Source: Agrobacterium genomosp. 13 str. CFBP 6927
GTDB taxonomy: Bacteria; Pseudomonadota; Alphaproteobacteria; Rhizobiales; Rhizobiaceae
Direction: 5' to 3'
DNA length: 64,000 nt
Assembly: GCA_900012615.1 (NCBI GenBank)
Contig: LT009756.1
Coordinates: 2,764,325-2,828,324, forward strand
Of this stretch, positions 44,862-56,854 are shown piece by piece (positions within the stretch are counted from its first letter, which is position 1; each line of letters opens with the position of its first letter). Position numbers and translations under genes: made by a program. The notes beneath the pieces were generated by a model. The model was not told the DNA's origin. It worked only from the letters and a program-made list of their open reading frames with translations, and searched no databases.

Positions 44862-46061
44862 TTACTGTCCCGCCTGCTGCGAAACAAGCGCAGAAACACC
44901 GACAATCTCGATACCCCGCCCACCGGCTTCCCGAGACCACTTAGAAATGGCGACGATGCTTTCGTCGAAAGCCGACGCCACACCGATCGCCTGGCCGTTA
45001 CGGCGCGCGATCCGCTCCAACTCGTCCAGCTTGCGTAAAATCGCAGCTTCGGTCACGTCACCGTCGAGCAGCACATCGGCAAACCCCTGTGGCGCGGAGA
45101 TGGCCTTGGCAATCCCGCCGCTCAAAGACTGCGCCGACGAGGCATCATCCAGAAAAAGCAGCCCGCGCTTGCCTATGTCACGCATAACCGGCTCCAGCGC
45201 CGCCTGCTCGGAAAGGAAGCGCCCGCCAAGATAATTCATGACACCGGTATAATTGGTGATTTTTGCCATGGAACGGTGCAGCCGGTCCATGTTGACCTTC
45301 GCCGGATCGCCCGCCAGCAGCGTGTCCGGACCGGGATTGGTTCCGGGATAGCCGAAAGGCTCCAGGGGTATCTGCAGGAGGATTTCATGTCCCTCCCTGC
45401 GTGCTTCCTGCATCCACCGCTGCAGGCTGTTGCCGCTCGCGGCGAAACCGAGCGTCACTTCCGGCGGCAGTTCCCGGATCGCTTTTTGCGAACCTGTCTG
45501 GCTGAGACCGAGACCGCCCACTACGATTGCTACCCGGGTGCCGCGTGCGCCGGACCAGGGCCTTGCATATTGCTCCATCGGCCGCAAACCGTCGGCACCG
45601 ATGATTGGCAGCCGGCCAAAAGCCGTCTCTTCCAGCAATTCGTCATTGGGCCGCATCGCCATGCGCGGGTCCTGACCATAGGTCTGGCCGCTCATCAGGA
45701 CCGGTCCGTCGGCATCACGCGGACGAGGAGAATAGACCGATACGACGTTGCCGTCCGGCATGGTCGACCGGTTGATATTGGCGCCGGAACGTCCGCTTTC
45801 CGGCTGCAGACCGGCCGTTACGCCGGAACCCGCACTGTCGGTCGCCGCTGTTTCCGGTTTATTTTCAGGAAGCTTGGGCTGAGTATCCGGCTCAGCCGCC
45901 GTCCTCTGCAAATTACCCGTAGACAAGGCCGTATAGACGGAAAGCCCGCCGATCGTCAGAACGGCAAGTGCAGACAGAACCATAATGACGGAAAAGCGCC
46001 GGTTGATACCGGCGCTTTTTTTCTGACGACCCAGAAGCGGTTTTCGCAGGTCCGAAGACAA
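44862..46061 (-). CDS. divergent polysaccharide deacetylase family protein (YibQ/DUF610)
   Basis: A 399-residue protein with an N-terminal membrane anchor ([20 protein letters not shown], residues 25-44), a 100-residue disordered Pro/Ser linker, and a C-terminal domain of the divergent polysaccharide deacetylase family. Visible core pieces are [45 protein letters not shown] and [13 protein letters not shown]. The catalytic status is uncertain. It probably starts at TTG 46061, since no ATG keeps the [11 protein letters not shown] rhizobial N-terminus. In many proteobacteria it follows ctpA and envC, as here, pointing to an envelope role. Confidence 0.87.
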   Translation of the reverse strand: MSSDLRKPLLGRQKKSAGINRRFSVIMVLSALAVLTIGGLSVYTALSTGNLQRTAAEPDTQPKLPENKPETAATDSAGSGVTAGLQPESGRSGANINRSTMPDGNVVSVYSPRPRDADGPVLMSGQTYGQDPRMAMRPNDELLEETAFGRLPIIGADGLRPMEQYARPWSGARGTRVAIVVGGLGLSQTGSQKAIRELPPEVTLGFAASGNSLQRWMQEARREGHEILLQIPLEPFGYPGTNPGPDTLLAGDPAKVNMDRLHRSMAKITNYTGVMNYLGGRFLSEQAALEPVMRDIGKRGLLFLDDASSAQSLSGGIAKAISAPQGFADVLLDGDVTEAAILRKLDELERIARRNGQAIGVASAFDESIVAISKWSREAGGRGIEIVGVSALVSQQAGQ

Positions 46062-46124
46062 TGAACAATCCGTCCAAACGGTTGGGCAATGGAGACAACG
46101 CGCCGGCTGACCGGCGCATCCATC

Positions 46125-47453
46125 TTACTGCTTGTTGACCACAGCCTTTTCCGGATTCGGCGGGAAAGACGGATCCGTCTTGGTGCCGCGCAACAGGTCC
46201 AGCGCATAGTTGAGCTGGATGTCATCCTTGGCTTCCGGCGGAACGTAGGCGGAGGAACCCGAACCTTCGTCCGTTTCGCTCTGGCCCTTGATGTGGCCGG
46301 AAAGACCGGATTCACCTTCGGTGGTCACCTTGCCCTGCAGTTCGGGCGGCAATGGCTGTTCGACCTTGATATCGGGCTCGATGCCCGTGCCCTGGATCGA
46401 CTTGCCCGACGGCGTGTAATAAAGCGCCGTGGTCAGGCGCAGCGCACCTGCCTCGCCGAGCGGAATGATCGTCTGGACAGAACCCTTACCGAAGGAGCGG
46501 GTGCCGACCACGGTCGCGCGACGCAGATCCTGCAGCGCACCGGCGACGATTTCAGAGGCCGAAGCAGAACCGCCATTGACGAGCACGATCACCGGCTTGC
46601 CATCGGTCAGATCGCCTGCCGTCGCATTGAAGCGGCGGGTCTCGTCCGGGTTGCGGCCACGGGTCGAAACGACTTCGCCACGCTCAAGGAAGGCGTCAGA
46701 GACATTGATCGCCTGATCGAGCAGACCGCCCGGGTTAAGGCGCAGGTCAAGCACATAGCCCTTCAGCTTGTCGGCAGGCACATCCGCCTTGATCTTCTTG
46801 ATCGCCTTTTCGAGGTCGTCATAGGTCTTTTCGGTAAAGGAGATGACACGCAGATAACCGACATTGTCGCCTTCAACACGGGACTTCACCGCACGAACGG
46901 CAATGACATCACGCATGACGGTGAATTCGAGCGGCTTGTCCGCGCCCTGACGGATGATCGTCAGCTTGATCGGCGTCTTGACCGCACCGCGCATCTTTTC
47001 GACAGCCTGCTCCAGTTTCAGGCCGCGAACCGGCGTACCGTCGATCTCCGAAATGAAGTCACCCGAAAGAATACCCGCGCGGGAAGCCGGCGTGTCATCG
47101 ATCGGTGTAATGACCTTGACCAGCTCGTTTTCCATGGTCACTTCGATGCCGAGACCGCCGAACTCACCCTTTGTCTGGGTGCGCATATCGTTGGCATCCT
47201 TGGCATTCATGAAGCTCGAATGCGGATCGAGCGAGCTCAGCATGCCGTTGATGGCATTTTCCACCAGCTTCTCGTCATCCGGCGGCGTCACATATTGTGC
47301 ACGCACACGCTCGAACACGTCGCCAAAGATCGACAATTCCTTATAGGTCGAAGGCCCGGCCGCCTGTGCCGGCATGCTCGCCGAATAAATCACGCTCATC
47401 GCCGTGGCGCCCATAAGCCCACCGATAAGGAGAAGCGAAACCTTACGAATCAT
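46125..47453 (-). CDS. ctpA: carboxy-terminal processing protease (S41)
   Basis: A 442-residue periplasmic serine protease with a signal peptide (cleavage near AQA at residue 32). A PDZ domain occupies residues about 95-180 (GLGIEVTMENELVKVITPID). The S41 catalytic domain carries the serine in NGGSASASEIVAGAL (near 294) and the lysine in GTRSFGKGSVQT (near 320), the Ser-Lys pair. The enzyme trims the C-termini of envelope proteins and peptidoglycan hydrolases. The start at 47453 overlaps the envC stop by 11 nt, indicating coupling. Confidence 0.95.
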   Translation of the reverse strand: MIRKVSLLLIGGLMGATAMSVIYSASMPAQAAGPSTYKELSIFGDVFERVRAQYVTPPDDEKLVENAINGMLSSLDPHSSFMNAKDANDMRTQTKGEFGGLGIEVTMENELVKVITPIDDTPASRAGILSGDFISEIDGTPVRGLKLEQAVEKMRGAVKTPIKLTIIRQGADKPLEFTVMRDVIAVRAVKSRVEGDNVGYLRVISFTEKTYDDLEKAIKKIKADVPADKLKGYVLDLRLNPGGLLDQAINVSDAFLERGEVVSTRGRNPDETRRFNATAGDLTDGKPVIVLVNGGSASASEIVAGALQDLRRATVVGTRSFGKGSVQTIIPLGEAGALRLTTALYYTPSGKSIQGTGIEPDIKVEQPLPPELQGKVTTEGESGLSGHIKGQSETDEGSGSSAYVPPEAKDDIQLNYALDLLRGTKTDPSFPPNPEKAVVNKQ

Positions 47454-48840
47454 TGTGCGCCCTTCCGGTATTTTTTGCGGTCCACCACGGTTGGGAATCA
47501 ACCGGCACACCATCTTTCCTGAACTCAATGTAAAGCGTTGGCCTGTCGGTTTCCAGCGCCAATGCTGCTGCACTCGCTACTCTTTTTGCACCCATGGAGG
47601 CGATGGGCTCTCCGGAGAACACAAACATTCCCTGCCGTGTCCTCACATTGTCCATGCCCGTCATCACCACATGATATCCATCACCCGTATTGAGGATGAT
47701 CATCCGGCCGTAACTGCGAAAATCTCCGGCAAACACCACAAAGCCGTCTGCAGGCGCCGTCACGATGGCTTCCGGTCCGCTCGCAACGACAATTCCCTTG
47801 GAAAAGTGGCCAGTACCATCCGCATCGCCGAAGCGCCGAAGCACCTCGCCCGCAACCGGAACCTCCAGCTTTCCCTTCAAACTTGCGAAGGGATATGCGG
47901 GCGCAATACGGTTTTTATCAGGCATTCCCGCCTCGGCCGCAGCACGCTCTTTTTCGCGCTCCGCCTCGGAAAGACGGGCCAGCCGCTGCTCTTCCGCCCG
48001 CGCCTTTTCCATCGCCTCCCGCACCGAGGTAATCTCGCCTTCAAGCGAACTGACCAGCCCCTCGAGGCTCGTCGCCTTGCTCGCAAGCTCTTCAGATCGC
48101 TTGCGTTCCGCCTCCAGCTCCGCCGCCGTCTGGGTGTTCTTGCGACCGTTTTCAGCCAGCAGCAGGTCGAGGCGTTTTTCCTCTTCCAGACTTGCCGTCA
48201 TCATACCCGTAAGATCGTCCTTTTCGCGAGCGATTGCCTGCCTGAGATCGGTCAATTCTTTGAGAGCGGAAATCAGCTTGTCAGTTTCACCGCGAATACC
48301 TGGAACAACGGCGCCGAGAAGAATGGCGCTGCGCACCGAAGCAAGCGCATCCTCCGGCGAGACCAGAAGGGCAGGCGGCGGATTTCGTCCCATGCGCTGC
48401 AGCGCGGCCAGAACCTCGGCAAGCACACCGCGTCTCTCCCGCAAGGATGCCTTGACGCCATCTTCGCGAACCGAGAGCTTCGCCAGACGATCTTCGCCGT
48501 CGCTGATCTTGGTTTCGAGGGCCTTGCGCCGGGCAGCCGATGCGATCAGCTCCTCCCGGATACGGGCACTGTCCTGATTGAGGGATGCGATGCTCTCCTC
48601 GAGATTGCGGGTCTTGTCTTCGGAAAGGCCGATGCTGTCGACCAGTTCCTCCAGATCCTGTCGGTTCTGGTCCCGGCGCTTTTCCAGCGTTTGCAGCGCA
48701 TCCGGCGACGAATCATCGCCTGCGGCGGGAACGGCGCCCGCATCGTCCCGCGAATAGGTCGGACCGATCCCCATGACGAAAACAGCAATAACCGCGCCCG
48801 CAAGGGCAGCGTGCCGTTTTCGTTGAGACCTGTTGTCCAT
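47443..48840 (-). CDS. envC: EnvC-like murein hydrolase activator (degenerate M23)
   Basis: A 465-residue exported protein: signal or anchor (AALAGAVIAVFVMGIG, residues 13-28), then about 290 residues of coiled coil rich in Glu, Arg and Leu, then a C-terminal LytM/M23 domain. The zinc ligands of active M23 enzymes are not in place: HFSKGIVVASG stands where HxGxD is expected. E. coli EnvC shows the same loss and acts by activating amidases at the division site. The ending TLYIEFRKDGVPVDSQPWW matches EnvC. The start at 48840 is preferred for the signal peptide; 48963 is possible. It overlaps ctpA. Confidence 0.92.
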   Translation of the reverse strand: MDNRSQRKRHAALAGAVIAVFVMGIGPTYSRDDAGAVPAAGDDSSPDALQTLEKRRDQNRQDLEELVDSIGLSEDKTRNLEESIASLNQDSARIREELIASAARRKALETKISDGEDRLAKLSVREDGVKASLRERRGVLAEVLAALQRMGRNPPPALLVSPEDALASVRSAILLGAVVPGIRGETDKLISALKELTDLRQAIAREKDDLTGMMTASLEEEKRLDLLLAENGRKNTQTAAELEAERKRSEELASKATSLEGLVSSLEGEITSVREAMEKARAEEQRLARLSEAEREKERAAAEAGMPDKNRIAPAYPFASLKGKLEVPVAGEVLRRFGDADGTGHFSKGIVVASGPEAIVTAPADGFVVFAGDFRSYGRMIILNTGDGYHVVMTGMDNVRTRQGMFVFSGEPIASMGAKRVASAAALALETDRPTLYIEFRKDGVPVDSQPWWTAKNTGRAHNDS

Positions 48841-48999
48841 GTGAACTTTCTTTGATGCCGAAGCAGGAGCGCCGATATTAGGGATTTTGCCGCGATCTTC
48901 CAAGAGGCCCTGGAAAAGCCGCCGCCAAAGCCGTGCGCTGTCAGCGGTGTCGCGGAGCTTCATGTTGAAATTGAGACAATTCGCCGAATCGAAACCCGT

Positions 49000-49482
49000 T
49001 CAAACGCGATGATAGGGATGGCCGGAAAGGATCGTGACGGCCCTGTAGAGCTGTTCGGCGATCAAAATACGAACGATCTGATGCGGCCATGTGAGCTTGC
49101 CGAGATTGAGAACGGCGACCGCCCTGTCGTAAAGGGCCGGGTCGAGACCGTCGGCGCCACCGATCGCGATCACGAGATCGCGCTTGCCGCTATCGCGCAA
49201 ATCACCAAAAAATGTCGCAAAACCTGGGCTGTCCAGCGCCTTGCCGCGCTCATCCAGAAGCACGAGAACCGCCCCGTCGACCAGATGTTTTTCAAGCATC
49301 GCCGCTTCTTCGCGCTTGCGTGTCTCGGCATTCGACGCACGGCTTTCCGCGACCTCTATCACCCGCGAAAACTCCAGCCCGATCGCCGGGCCGGTCTTGG
49401 CTAGACGCTCGATATAACGGGTCGCAAGATCCTTCTCCGGGCCGGATTTAAGCCGCCCCACCGCAAAAATCGAAATCCGCAT
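49000..49482 (-). CDS. rlmH: 23S rRNA (pseudouridine-1915-N3)-methyltransferase RlmH
   Basis: A 160-residue SPOUT methyltransferase that modifies pseudouridine 1915 in helix 69 of 23S rRNA on the assembled ribosome. VLLDERGKALDSPGFATFF (about 75), IAIGGADGLDP (about 105) and the C-terminal KLTWPHQIVRILIAEQLYRA with HPYHRV form the SAM-binding knot. The start at 49482 gives MRISIFAVGRLKSGPE, the family N-terminus. It follows rsfS across 154 nt, the usual order. Confidence 0.96.
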   Translation of the reverse strand: MRISIFAVGRLKSGPEKDLATRYIERLAKTGPAIGLEFSRVIEVAESRASNAETRKREEAAMLEKHLVDGAVLVLLDERGKALDSPGFATFFGDLRDSGKRDLVIAIGGADGLDPALYDRAVAVLNLGKLTWPHQIVRILIAEQLYRAVTILSGHPYHRV

Positions 49483-49636
49483 CGCAAACCTGCATTCGTC
49501 GTGACCCAACAGGGTCACGCTCTTAACAGCATAGCCTGCGGATTCCTATGCGGCCGGTTCGCTTTCCGGCCAGACGCACCGGCCCGACATCAAACGAGAT
49601 AGTCGGGAAGCTCGATGCGCAACAAGGCTCACCGCG

Positions 49637-50128
49637 TCAATGCAGCGTTTCTTCCGGCATATCCGGCGTCGCCCACATTTTTTCAATGTTATAGAAGGCG
49701 CGGGTTTCCGGACGGAACACATGAACGATGATATCGCCGGTATCGATCAGCACCCAGTCTCCGGTCTCGAGACCTTCGACGCGGGCGTTTCCGAACCCTT
49801 CACCCTTCATATCTTTAAGAAGATGCTCGCAAATCGCCGAGACATGCCTGTTCGATCGCCCGGAGACCACAACCATGTAGTCCGCAAGCGCCGATTTTCC
49901 GGCAATGTTGAGAGATACGATATCTTCGGCCTTGGAGTCCTCGAGGCTCGCGAGGACGGTTTCAAGGGCGTGGTCGGCGGCATCGGCGCCACTGTCCTGG
50001 CCCTTCGGGATAGCAACAAATGCTCTTCCCTTGGCGTGTACTGTTGTCAGAGGTTTTCCCTTTCCAAGAATGACAAAACAGGTACTGGCGACGCGATTCT
50101 CTGCGTCGCTCAATAAAGGTGGCACCAA
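49637..50128 (-). CDS. rsfS: ribosomal silencing factor RsfS
   Basis: A protein of up to 163 residues whose last 115 residues are the RsfS/Iojap domain. It binds L14 and blocks joining of subunits when nutrients are short. Conserved pieces are LASLEDSKAEDIVSLNIAGKSALADYMVV, GRSNRHVSAICEHL and DWVLIDTGDIIVHVF. The start is unclear: TTG 50128 and GTG 50125 have no ribosome-binding site, while CTG at 50050 would follow AAGGGAAAACCT and give the rhizobial N-terminus MTTVHAKGRAF. It lies between nadD and rlmH, a common arrangement. Confidence 0.9.
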   Translation of the reverse strand: MVPPLLSDAENRVASTCFVILGKGKPLTTVHAKGRAFVAIPKGQDSGADAADHALETVLASLEDSKAEDIVSLNIAGKSALADYMVVVSGRSNRHVSAICEHLLKDMKGEGFGNARVEGLETGDWVLIDTGDIIVHVFRPETRAFYNIEKMWATPDMPEETLH

Positions 50129-50194
50129 AGCATTAACTTTTCAAGATATGGAGGCTTCGGCTTCTGGCGCATACATCATTTGTGATCATGCGTG

Positions 50195-50818
50195 TCATTT
50201 GTGACCATTACGCAATGCCGTGGAGCTGAGCGTGGAGCGCGGGCCATGGATGAAAACCCAGGCAGGGGCGCGTTTCTTCCACAGGACCCCCGCATCGTCC
50301 TCATCTATCCGCGCCTGACTGAAGGCCTGCGCCATGGTGGAGGAGAGATAGGAGAGGGTGGAGCCCGGCCGGTCAATCACCGCAATCGGAAAAGTCTCGG
50401 CAATCTCCCGCCATTTCTGCCAGCGATGGAAGCTTTTCAGATTATCGGCGCCCATGATCCAGATGAACCGGACATGCGGATTTTTCGCCTTCACCTTGGC
50501 AAGCGTATTGGCCGTGTAGCTGATTCCCAGCGATTTTTCGAAGGCCGTCACCTTGATGCGCGGATCGCTGACCAGCCTTTCGCACGCAGCGATGCGGTCC
50601 TCCAGAGACGCCAGTTCCGAGCGGCTTTTCAGCGGATTGCCCGGTGTCACCATCCACCAGAGCTGGTCGAGACCCAACCGGCGCAGCGCGATTTCAGCAA
50701 CGAGGGCATGACCGGCATGCGGCGGATTAAAGGAGCCGCCGAAAAGCCCGACAACCATGCCGCGCTCCGCATGCGGCATGGTGAGATAACGTCTGTCGAG
50801 GCGTTTCTCGGTCGGCAA
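50195..50818 (-). CDS. nadD: nicotinate-nucleotide adenylyltransferase
   Basis: A 207-residue nucleotidyltransferase that makes nicotinic acid adenine dinucleotide in NAD synthesis. GLFGGSFNPPHAGH contains the GxFxPxHxGH active-site motif, LWWMVTPGNPLK the substrate loop, and the C-terminal STLSSTALR the ISSTxxR motif. The frame starts at TTG 50818, 2 nt after proA ends. ATG codons at 50779 and 50758 are alternatives; the TTG fits tight coupling. It is in the obgE-proB-proA-nadD-rsfS run, conserved in rhizobia. Confidence 0.94.
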   Translation of the reverse strand: MPTEKRLDRRYLTMPHAERGMVVGLFGGSFNPPHAGHALVAEIALRRLGLDQLWWMVTPGNPLKSRSELASLEDRIAACERLVSDPRIKVTAFEKSLGISYTANTLAKVKAKNPHVRFIWIMGADNLKSFHRWQKWREIAETFPIAVIDRPGSTLSYLSSTMAQAFSQARIDEDDAGVLWKKRAPAWVFIHGPRSTLSSTALRNGHK

Positions 50819-50820
50819 AA

Positions 50821-52099
50821 TCAGGTCCGTGTCTGGCCGGTGCCATGCACCCGGTATTTGAACGAAGTGAGCTGCTCGACGCCGACAGGGCCCCGCGCAT
50901 GCATCTTGCCGGTGGCGATGCCGATTTCCGCACCCATGCCGAATTCACCGCCATCGGCAAATTGCGTCGAGGCATTGTGCAGCAGAATGGCCGAATCGAG
51001 TTCGTTGAAGAACCGCTCCACCACATCAGGATCCTCGGCGATCACCGCTTCGGTATGATTGGATGAATAGGTGCTGATATGATCGATGGCGCCGGATATA
51101 CCGTCAACGACAGCAACCGAAATGATCGCATCGAGATATTCGGTTCGCCAGTCTTCTTCCGTCGCCGCTTTCAGGCCCTCAACCGCATTGCGAACGGCCT
51201 GTGAACCACGCACTTCACATCCGGCCTCGATCAGACCCTTGATGAGCGGTTCCAGATGCGTGGAAACGGCAGCGGCATCCACCAGCAGGGTTTCGGCCGC
51301 CCCGCAAATGCCGGTACGGCGCATCTTGGCATTCACGACGATGCGTTTCGCCATGTCGAGATCGGCCGAGCTGTCGACATAGATATGGCAAATACCTTCC
51401 AGATGCGCAAAGACCGGAACACGGGCTTCAGACTGCACCCGCGCAACGAGGCTTTTACCCCCGCGCGGCACGATCACGTCAACAGTGCCATTCAATCCGC
51501 CAAGAAGCGCACCCACGGCAGCACGATCTGTGACCGGCACCAGCTGAATGGCATGTTCGGGAAGTCCGGCGATCTTCAGGCCCTCAACGAGGCAGGCATG
51601 GATAGCACGCGATGAATGTTGCGAATCCGAGCCGCCCCGCAGGATCACGGCATTGCCGGCCTTGAGGCAGAGCGCCCCGGCATCCGCCGTCACATTCGGG
51701 CGGCTTTCGTAAATCACACCGATCACGCCAAGCGGCGTGCGCACACGCTCGATCTTCAGCCCGTTCGGACGATCCCAGGCGGCAATGACTTCGCCGACGG
51801 GGTCGGGCAGCCCGGCAACCGAGCGAATGCCTTCGGCAATGCCGGCTATCCGCGCATCGTTTAGCGTGAGCCTGTCGATGAAGGAGGCGGCAAGGCCGGC
51901 ATTATCCGCCGCGGCCAGATCTTTCCTGTTGGCCGCAAGGATCGTTTCTCTGGAGGCCTCTATCGCGGATGCCATCGCAAGAAGCGCGCGGTTCTTCTGT
52001 TCAGTCCCTGCAATGGACAACGGTCGCGAAGCAGCTTTTGCCTGAGCGCCGATGGTCATCATCAGCGCATCGATATCATGGCTCTGCTTCACGGCCTGT

Positions 52100-52107
<8 letters not shown>
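50821..52107 (-). CDS. proA: gamma-glutamyl phosphate reductase
   Basis: A 428-residue aldehyde-dehydrogenase-fold enzyme that reduces glutamyl-5-phosphate to the semialdehyde in proline synthesis. [26 protein letters not shown] (residues about 120-145) and the catalytic cysteine in [13 protein letters not shown] (near 268) are intact. [14 protein letters not shown] and [24 protein letters not shown] elements complete the signature. The start at 52107 overlaps proB by 8 nt, so the two consecutive enzymes, which channel a labile intermediate, are made together. Confidence 0.96.
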
Positions 52108-54429
<2,322 letters not shown>

Positions 54430-54500
54430 TCAAAGACTATCGTGCGGGAAGCCCCTGCGTGAGACAAGGTCGGTTTGGGATAAACCGGCCCTGTTCAAAG

Positions 54501-54537
54501 CATCGGGCCGAAAACTGTAATGGTTTTCGGCCCGATG
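54501..54537 (-). terminator. hairpin between the GNAT pair and obgE
   Basis: Fifteen-bp perfect stem CATCGGGCCGAAAAC / GTTTTCGGCCCGATG with a 7-nt loop, 11 nt beyond the GNAT stop. The T run is short, so it may attenuate rather than stop transcription into obgE. Confidence 0.75.
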
Positions 54538-54548
54538 CTCTTCAGGTG

Positions 54549-55139
54549 TCAGCGATGCGGCGGAATGAAATCCTCAGCCGTGATCACCGTATCGATATGC
54601 GCCACCATGGCGGCACGCGCCGTGGCATAGATCTGGTGGCAGCCGGTCACCCGGAAGCCCAGTTTCTCCTGCACACGCAGGGATGCAGGGTTATCCGCGA
54701 ACACGCCGGAATGGAGAACCACCCCCGGCATGCGGCGGAAGAACCGCTCGACCACAGCAGCCACCGCCTCGGTCATGTAACCCTTGCCCCAGTAGAAACG
54801 GTTGAGCCAGTAGCCCAGATGCCACTCGCCGTGCCGCAGCTCGATCGAGACAACCCCGATCAGGGTATCGTCACCACTGGTGATGGCGAAATCCCAGTCG
54901 GGCAGGGTGCCGGAGGTGCGCAGAACCAGCCATTCCAGCGCATCCTGCCTGTGGTAGGGTGCGGGAACACGAGCCAGCATCCTGGTCACGGCGAAATCGC
55001 CAAGCGATTCCGCAATGCTGCCAGCGTCGGAAAGCCGCTGCGGGCGCAGCACCAGACGCGACGTCTCAATGACAGGGCAGGGGCCGGGCGGCGCTGCGGT
55101 TGCAGCTGCACGGCGACGGGTAAGCTCGAGCGTGCTCAT
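54549..55139 (-). CDS. GNAT-family N-acetyltransferase (second of an overlapping pair)
   Basis: A 196-residue acetyltransferase of the RimJ/RimL-like type (Acetyltransf_3). TSRLVLRPQRLSDAGSIAESL starts the domain. HLGYWLNRFYWGKGYMTEAV (about 95) is the acetyl-CoA loop with the Q/RxxGxG-like element WGKGYM. HSGVFADNPASLRVQEKLGF (about 150) is the usual ending. The start at 55139 gives a four-base ATGA overlap with the upstream GNAT gene. The two proteins share the same fold and are likely an old duplication. The target is unknown; ribosomal proteins are a guess from the location. Confidence 0.87.
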   Translation of the reverse strand: MSTLELTRRRAAATAAPPGPCPVIETSRLVLRPQRLSDAGSIAESLGDFAVTRMLARVPAPYHRQDALEWLVLRTSGTLPDWDFAITSGDDTLIGVVSIELRHGEWHLGYWLNRFYWGKGYMTEAVAAVVERFFRRMPGVVLHSGVFADNPASLRVQEKLGFRVTGCHQIYATARAAMVAHIDTVITAEDFIPPHR

Positions 55140-55768
55140 CCCATATCCCCCCAGCTCTTCAGCGAAACCCAGGTCTTGCGGTCCAGCCGGTACCATTCAA
55201 CCGGCACCATGCCGCCCAGCGCCAGCGAACCAACCATGCCGGAGCCCTGGAACTGGAAACCGCACTTCTGGATGACGCGACGCGAGGGAATGTTGGTGAC
55301 CCGGCAACGCGCATCGATCTGGTCGATTTCACGCGTGCGGAAGGCCATGTCGATCAGCGCATGCGCGGCTTCCGTCATGTAACCCCGGTTCCAGTAGGGT
55401 TCCCCCAGCCAGTAACCGATCTCCAGCGTCTTTTCGTCTTCCTGGGGTTCCAGCGCGCAGCAGCCCAGAAACTCGCCATTGTCCATGCGGGTAATCGCAT
55501 AGACGCACTTGCCAATCTCGCCAGCTTTGGTGCGTCGCACGAAGTCCGCGGCGTCTTTGGCCGTGTACGGGTGCGGCATACGCGACACCATGGTCGCGAT
55601 ATTGGCGTTGTTGGCAAGATGGGCAAGGGCGTCGATGTCTTCTTCGTGAGGCTTGCGCAAAACCAGCCTCTGCGACAGTAAAACGGGGCAATCGCTCCTC
55701 GACCGATCGGGCCTCGGCCGTTCCTCGGGTGACCGTGATTGGTCAACCCTCAACAATTCAGCTTGCAT
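55136..55768 (-). CDS. GNAT-family N-acetyltransferase (first of an overlapping pair)
   Basis: A 210-residue acetyltransferase of the RimJ/RimL-like type. SQRLVLRKPHEEDIDALAHL opens the domain, and EIGYWLGEPYWNRGYMTEAA (about 117) holds the acetyl-CoA-binding element. ARCRVTNIPSRRVIQKCGF follows near 155. It has about 30 basic, polar residues before the domain. It begins after the rpmA terminator, so it probably has its own promoter, and ends overlapping the second GNAT gene. The paralogue pair sits between ribosomal protein genes and obgE. Confidence 0.87.
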   Translation of the reverse strand: MQAELLRVDQSRSPEERPRPDRSRSDCPVLLSQRLVLRKPHEEDIDALAHLANNANIATMVSRMPHPYTAKDAADFVRRTKAGEIGKCVYAITRMDNGEFLGCCALEPQEDEKTLEIGYWLGEPYWNRGYMTEAAHALIDMAFRTREIDQIDARCRVTNIPSRRVIQKCGFQFQGSGMVGSLALGGMVPVEWYRLDRKTWVSLKSWGDMG

Positions 55769-55798
55769 GGTTCAGTCCCTCCTTGGGGTTAAAGAAAA

Positions 55799-55828
55799 AG
55801 GGGAGTTGGGTGGTGCCCCATCTCCCCT
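55799..55828 (-). terminator. terminator of rplU-rpmA
   Basis: Stem AGGGGAG-TTGGG / CCCAT-CTCCCCT with one internal mismatch and a 6-nt loop; on the minus strand it runs into a T-rich tract. It lies 72 nt after the rpmA stop. Confidence 0.85.
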
Positions 55829-55899
55829 GTTTTCTTGACTGAACCTGATACGTCTCAGCCGGGTCGATGGGACACCGGCTGCATATGACGCTTACCGGC

Positions 55900-56169
55900 T
55901 TATTCTGCGGCTTCCGCTTTCGGAGCCACGGATACGAACACGCGGCCGTTGGCCTTCGTGCGGAAGTTCACGTTACCTGCGGTCAGTGCGAAAATCGTGT
56001 GGTCCTTGCCGATGCCGACATTGGCGCCCGGATGCCACTGCGTGCCGCGCTGACGCAGAATAATGTTGCCTGGAATGACGGCTTCGCCGCCGAACTTCTT
56101 TACGCCAAGGCGCTTGGATTCGGAATCGCGACCGTTACGCGAGGAACCGCCAGCTTTTTTGTGTGCCAT
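55900..56169 (-). CDS. rpmA: 50S ribosomal protein L27
   Basis: An 89-residue ribosomal protein whose N-terminus reaches the peptidyl transferase centre. [20 protein letters not shown] is the standard start, without the N-terminal extension cleaved in Firmicutes. [19 protein letters not shown] and [15 protein letters not shown] complete the family. It is 40 nt downstream of rplU in the classical rplU-rpmA operon. Confidence 0.98.
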
Positions 56170-56209
56170 TGGAGTTCTCCTTTAAACCTTGTTTCCCGTG
56201 TCGCGCCGA

Positions 56210-56524
56210 TCAGGCAGCAACGATGTCCGTGATGCGGACGACAGTGTGATGCTGACGATGGCCGCGCGAACGCTTGGAGTTCTGACGACGACGCTTCTTG
56301 AAGGCGATGACCTTCTTGCCGCGATTGTGCTCGACAACTTCAGCCTTGACGATGGCGCCCTTGACAAAGGGTGCACCGAACTTGGCGTCGGCGCCTTCGC
56401 CAACAACGAGAACTTCGGTGAATTCTACAGTTGCGCCTGCCTCTGCTTCCAGCTTTTCGATGGTCAGCACGGCGTCGGCCGCTACGCGGTACTGCTTACC
56501 GCCGGTCTTGATGACTGCGAACAT
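56210..56524 (-). CDS. rplU: 50S ribosomal protein L21
   Basis: A 104-residue protein binding 23S rRNA domain [41 protein letters not shown] and the basic core [20 protein letters not shown] define the family. It is first gene of the rplU-rpmA operon. Its upstream 330 bp (56525-56854) must hold the operon promoter and also the divergent zincin promoter; I saw a possible hairpin near 56620-56660 but no firm signal. Confidence 0.98.
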   Translation of the reverse strand: MFAVIKTGGKQYRVAADAVLTIEKLEAEAGATVEFTEVLVVGEGADAKFGAPFVKGAIVKAEVVEHNRGKKVIAFKKRRRQNSKRSRGHRQHHTVVRITDIVAA

Positions 56525-56854
56525 TTTTTATCCTTTCATGTTCGTTCCGGCTCTGCCCGCATATGCAAGCTGGCCGTCTTTTTATCAGTCGGAGTAGCGG
56601 AAATCCGTCAGGACTGAATGCCCCTTTGAATGTCTGCCGGTGAAGCCGCCTTTTGAGGGGCGGAATAAACAGAAGGCGCACTACGCCATCAATTTGGGTG
56701 CCGATTACGCGAGACGTCAGTTTATGTCAAGATGACGACGGCTTGAAAAGTAACTGTAACGCCAAGAATTTCATGCTTTTTCGGCAGGTGAAGCAGTCGG
56801 GTCTCGAAATTTGTGCAGCAAGTGTTTATATGGGCCTACCAACAAGGAGCAGAA

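Noticed and set aside
47443-48840. EnvC as an active M23 metallopeptidase
   Set aside because: The expected zinc ligands are absent, so an activator role as in E. coli EnvC is the better reading.
49501-49518. GTGACCC-N4-GGGTCAC hairpin just before rlmH
   Set aside because: A short 7-bp stem close to the start, without a T run or known motif; probably incidental.
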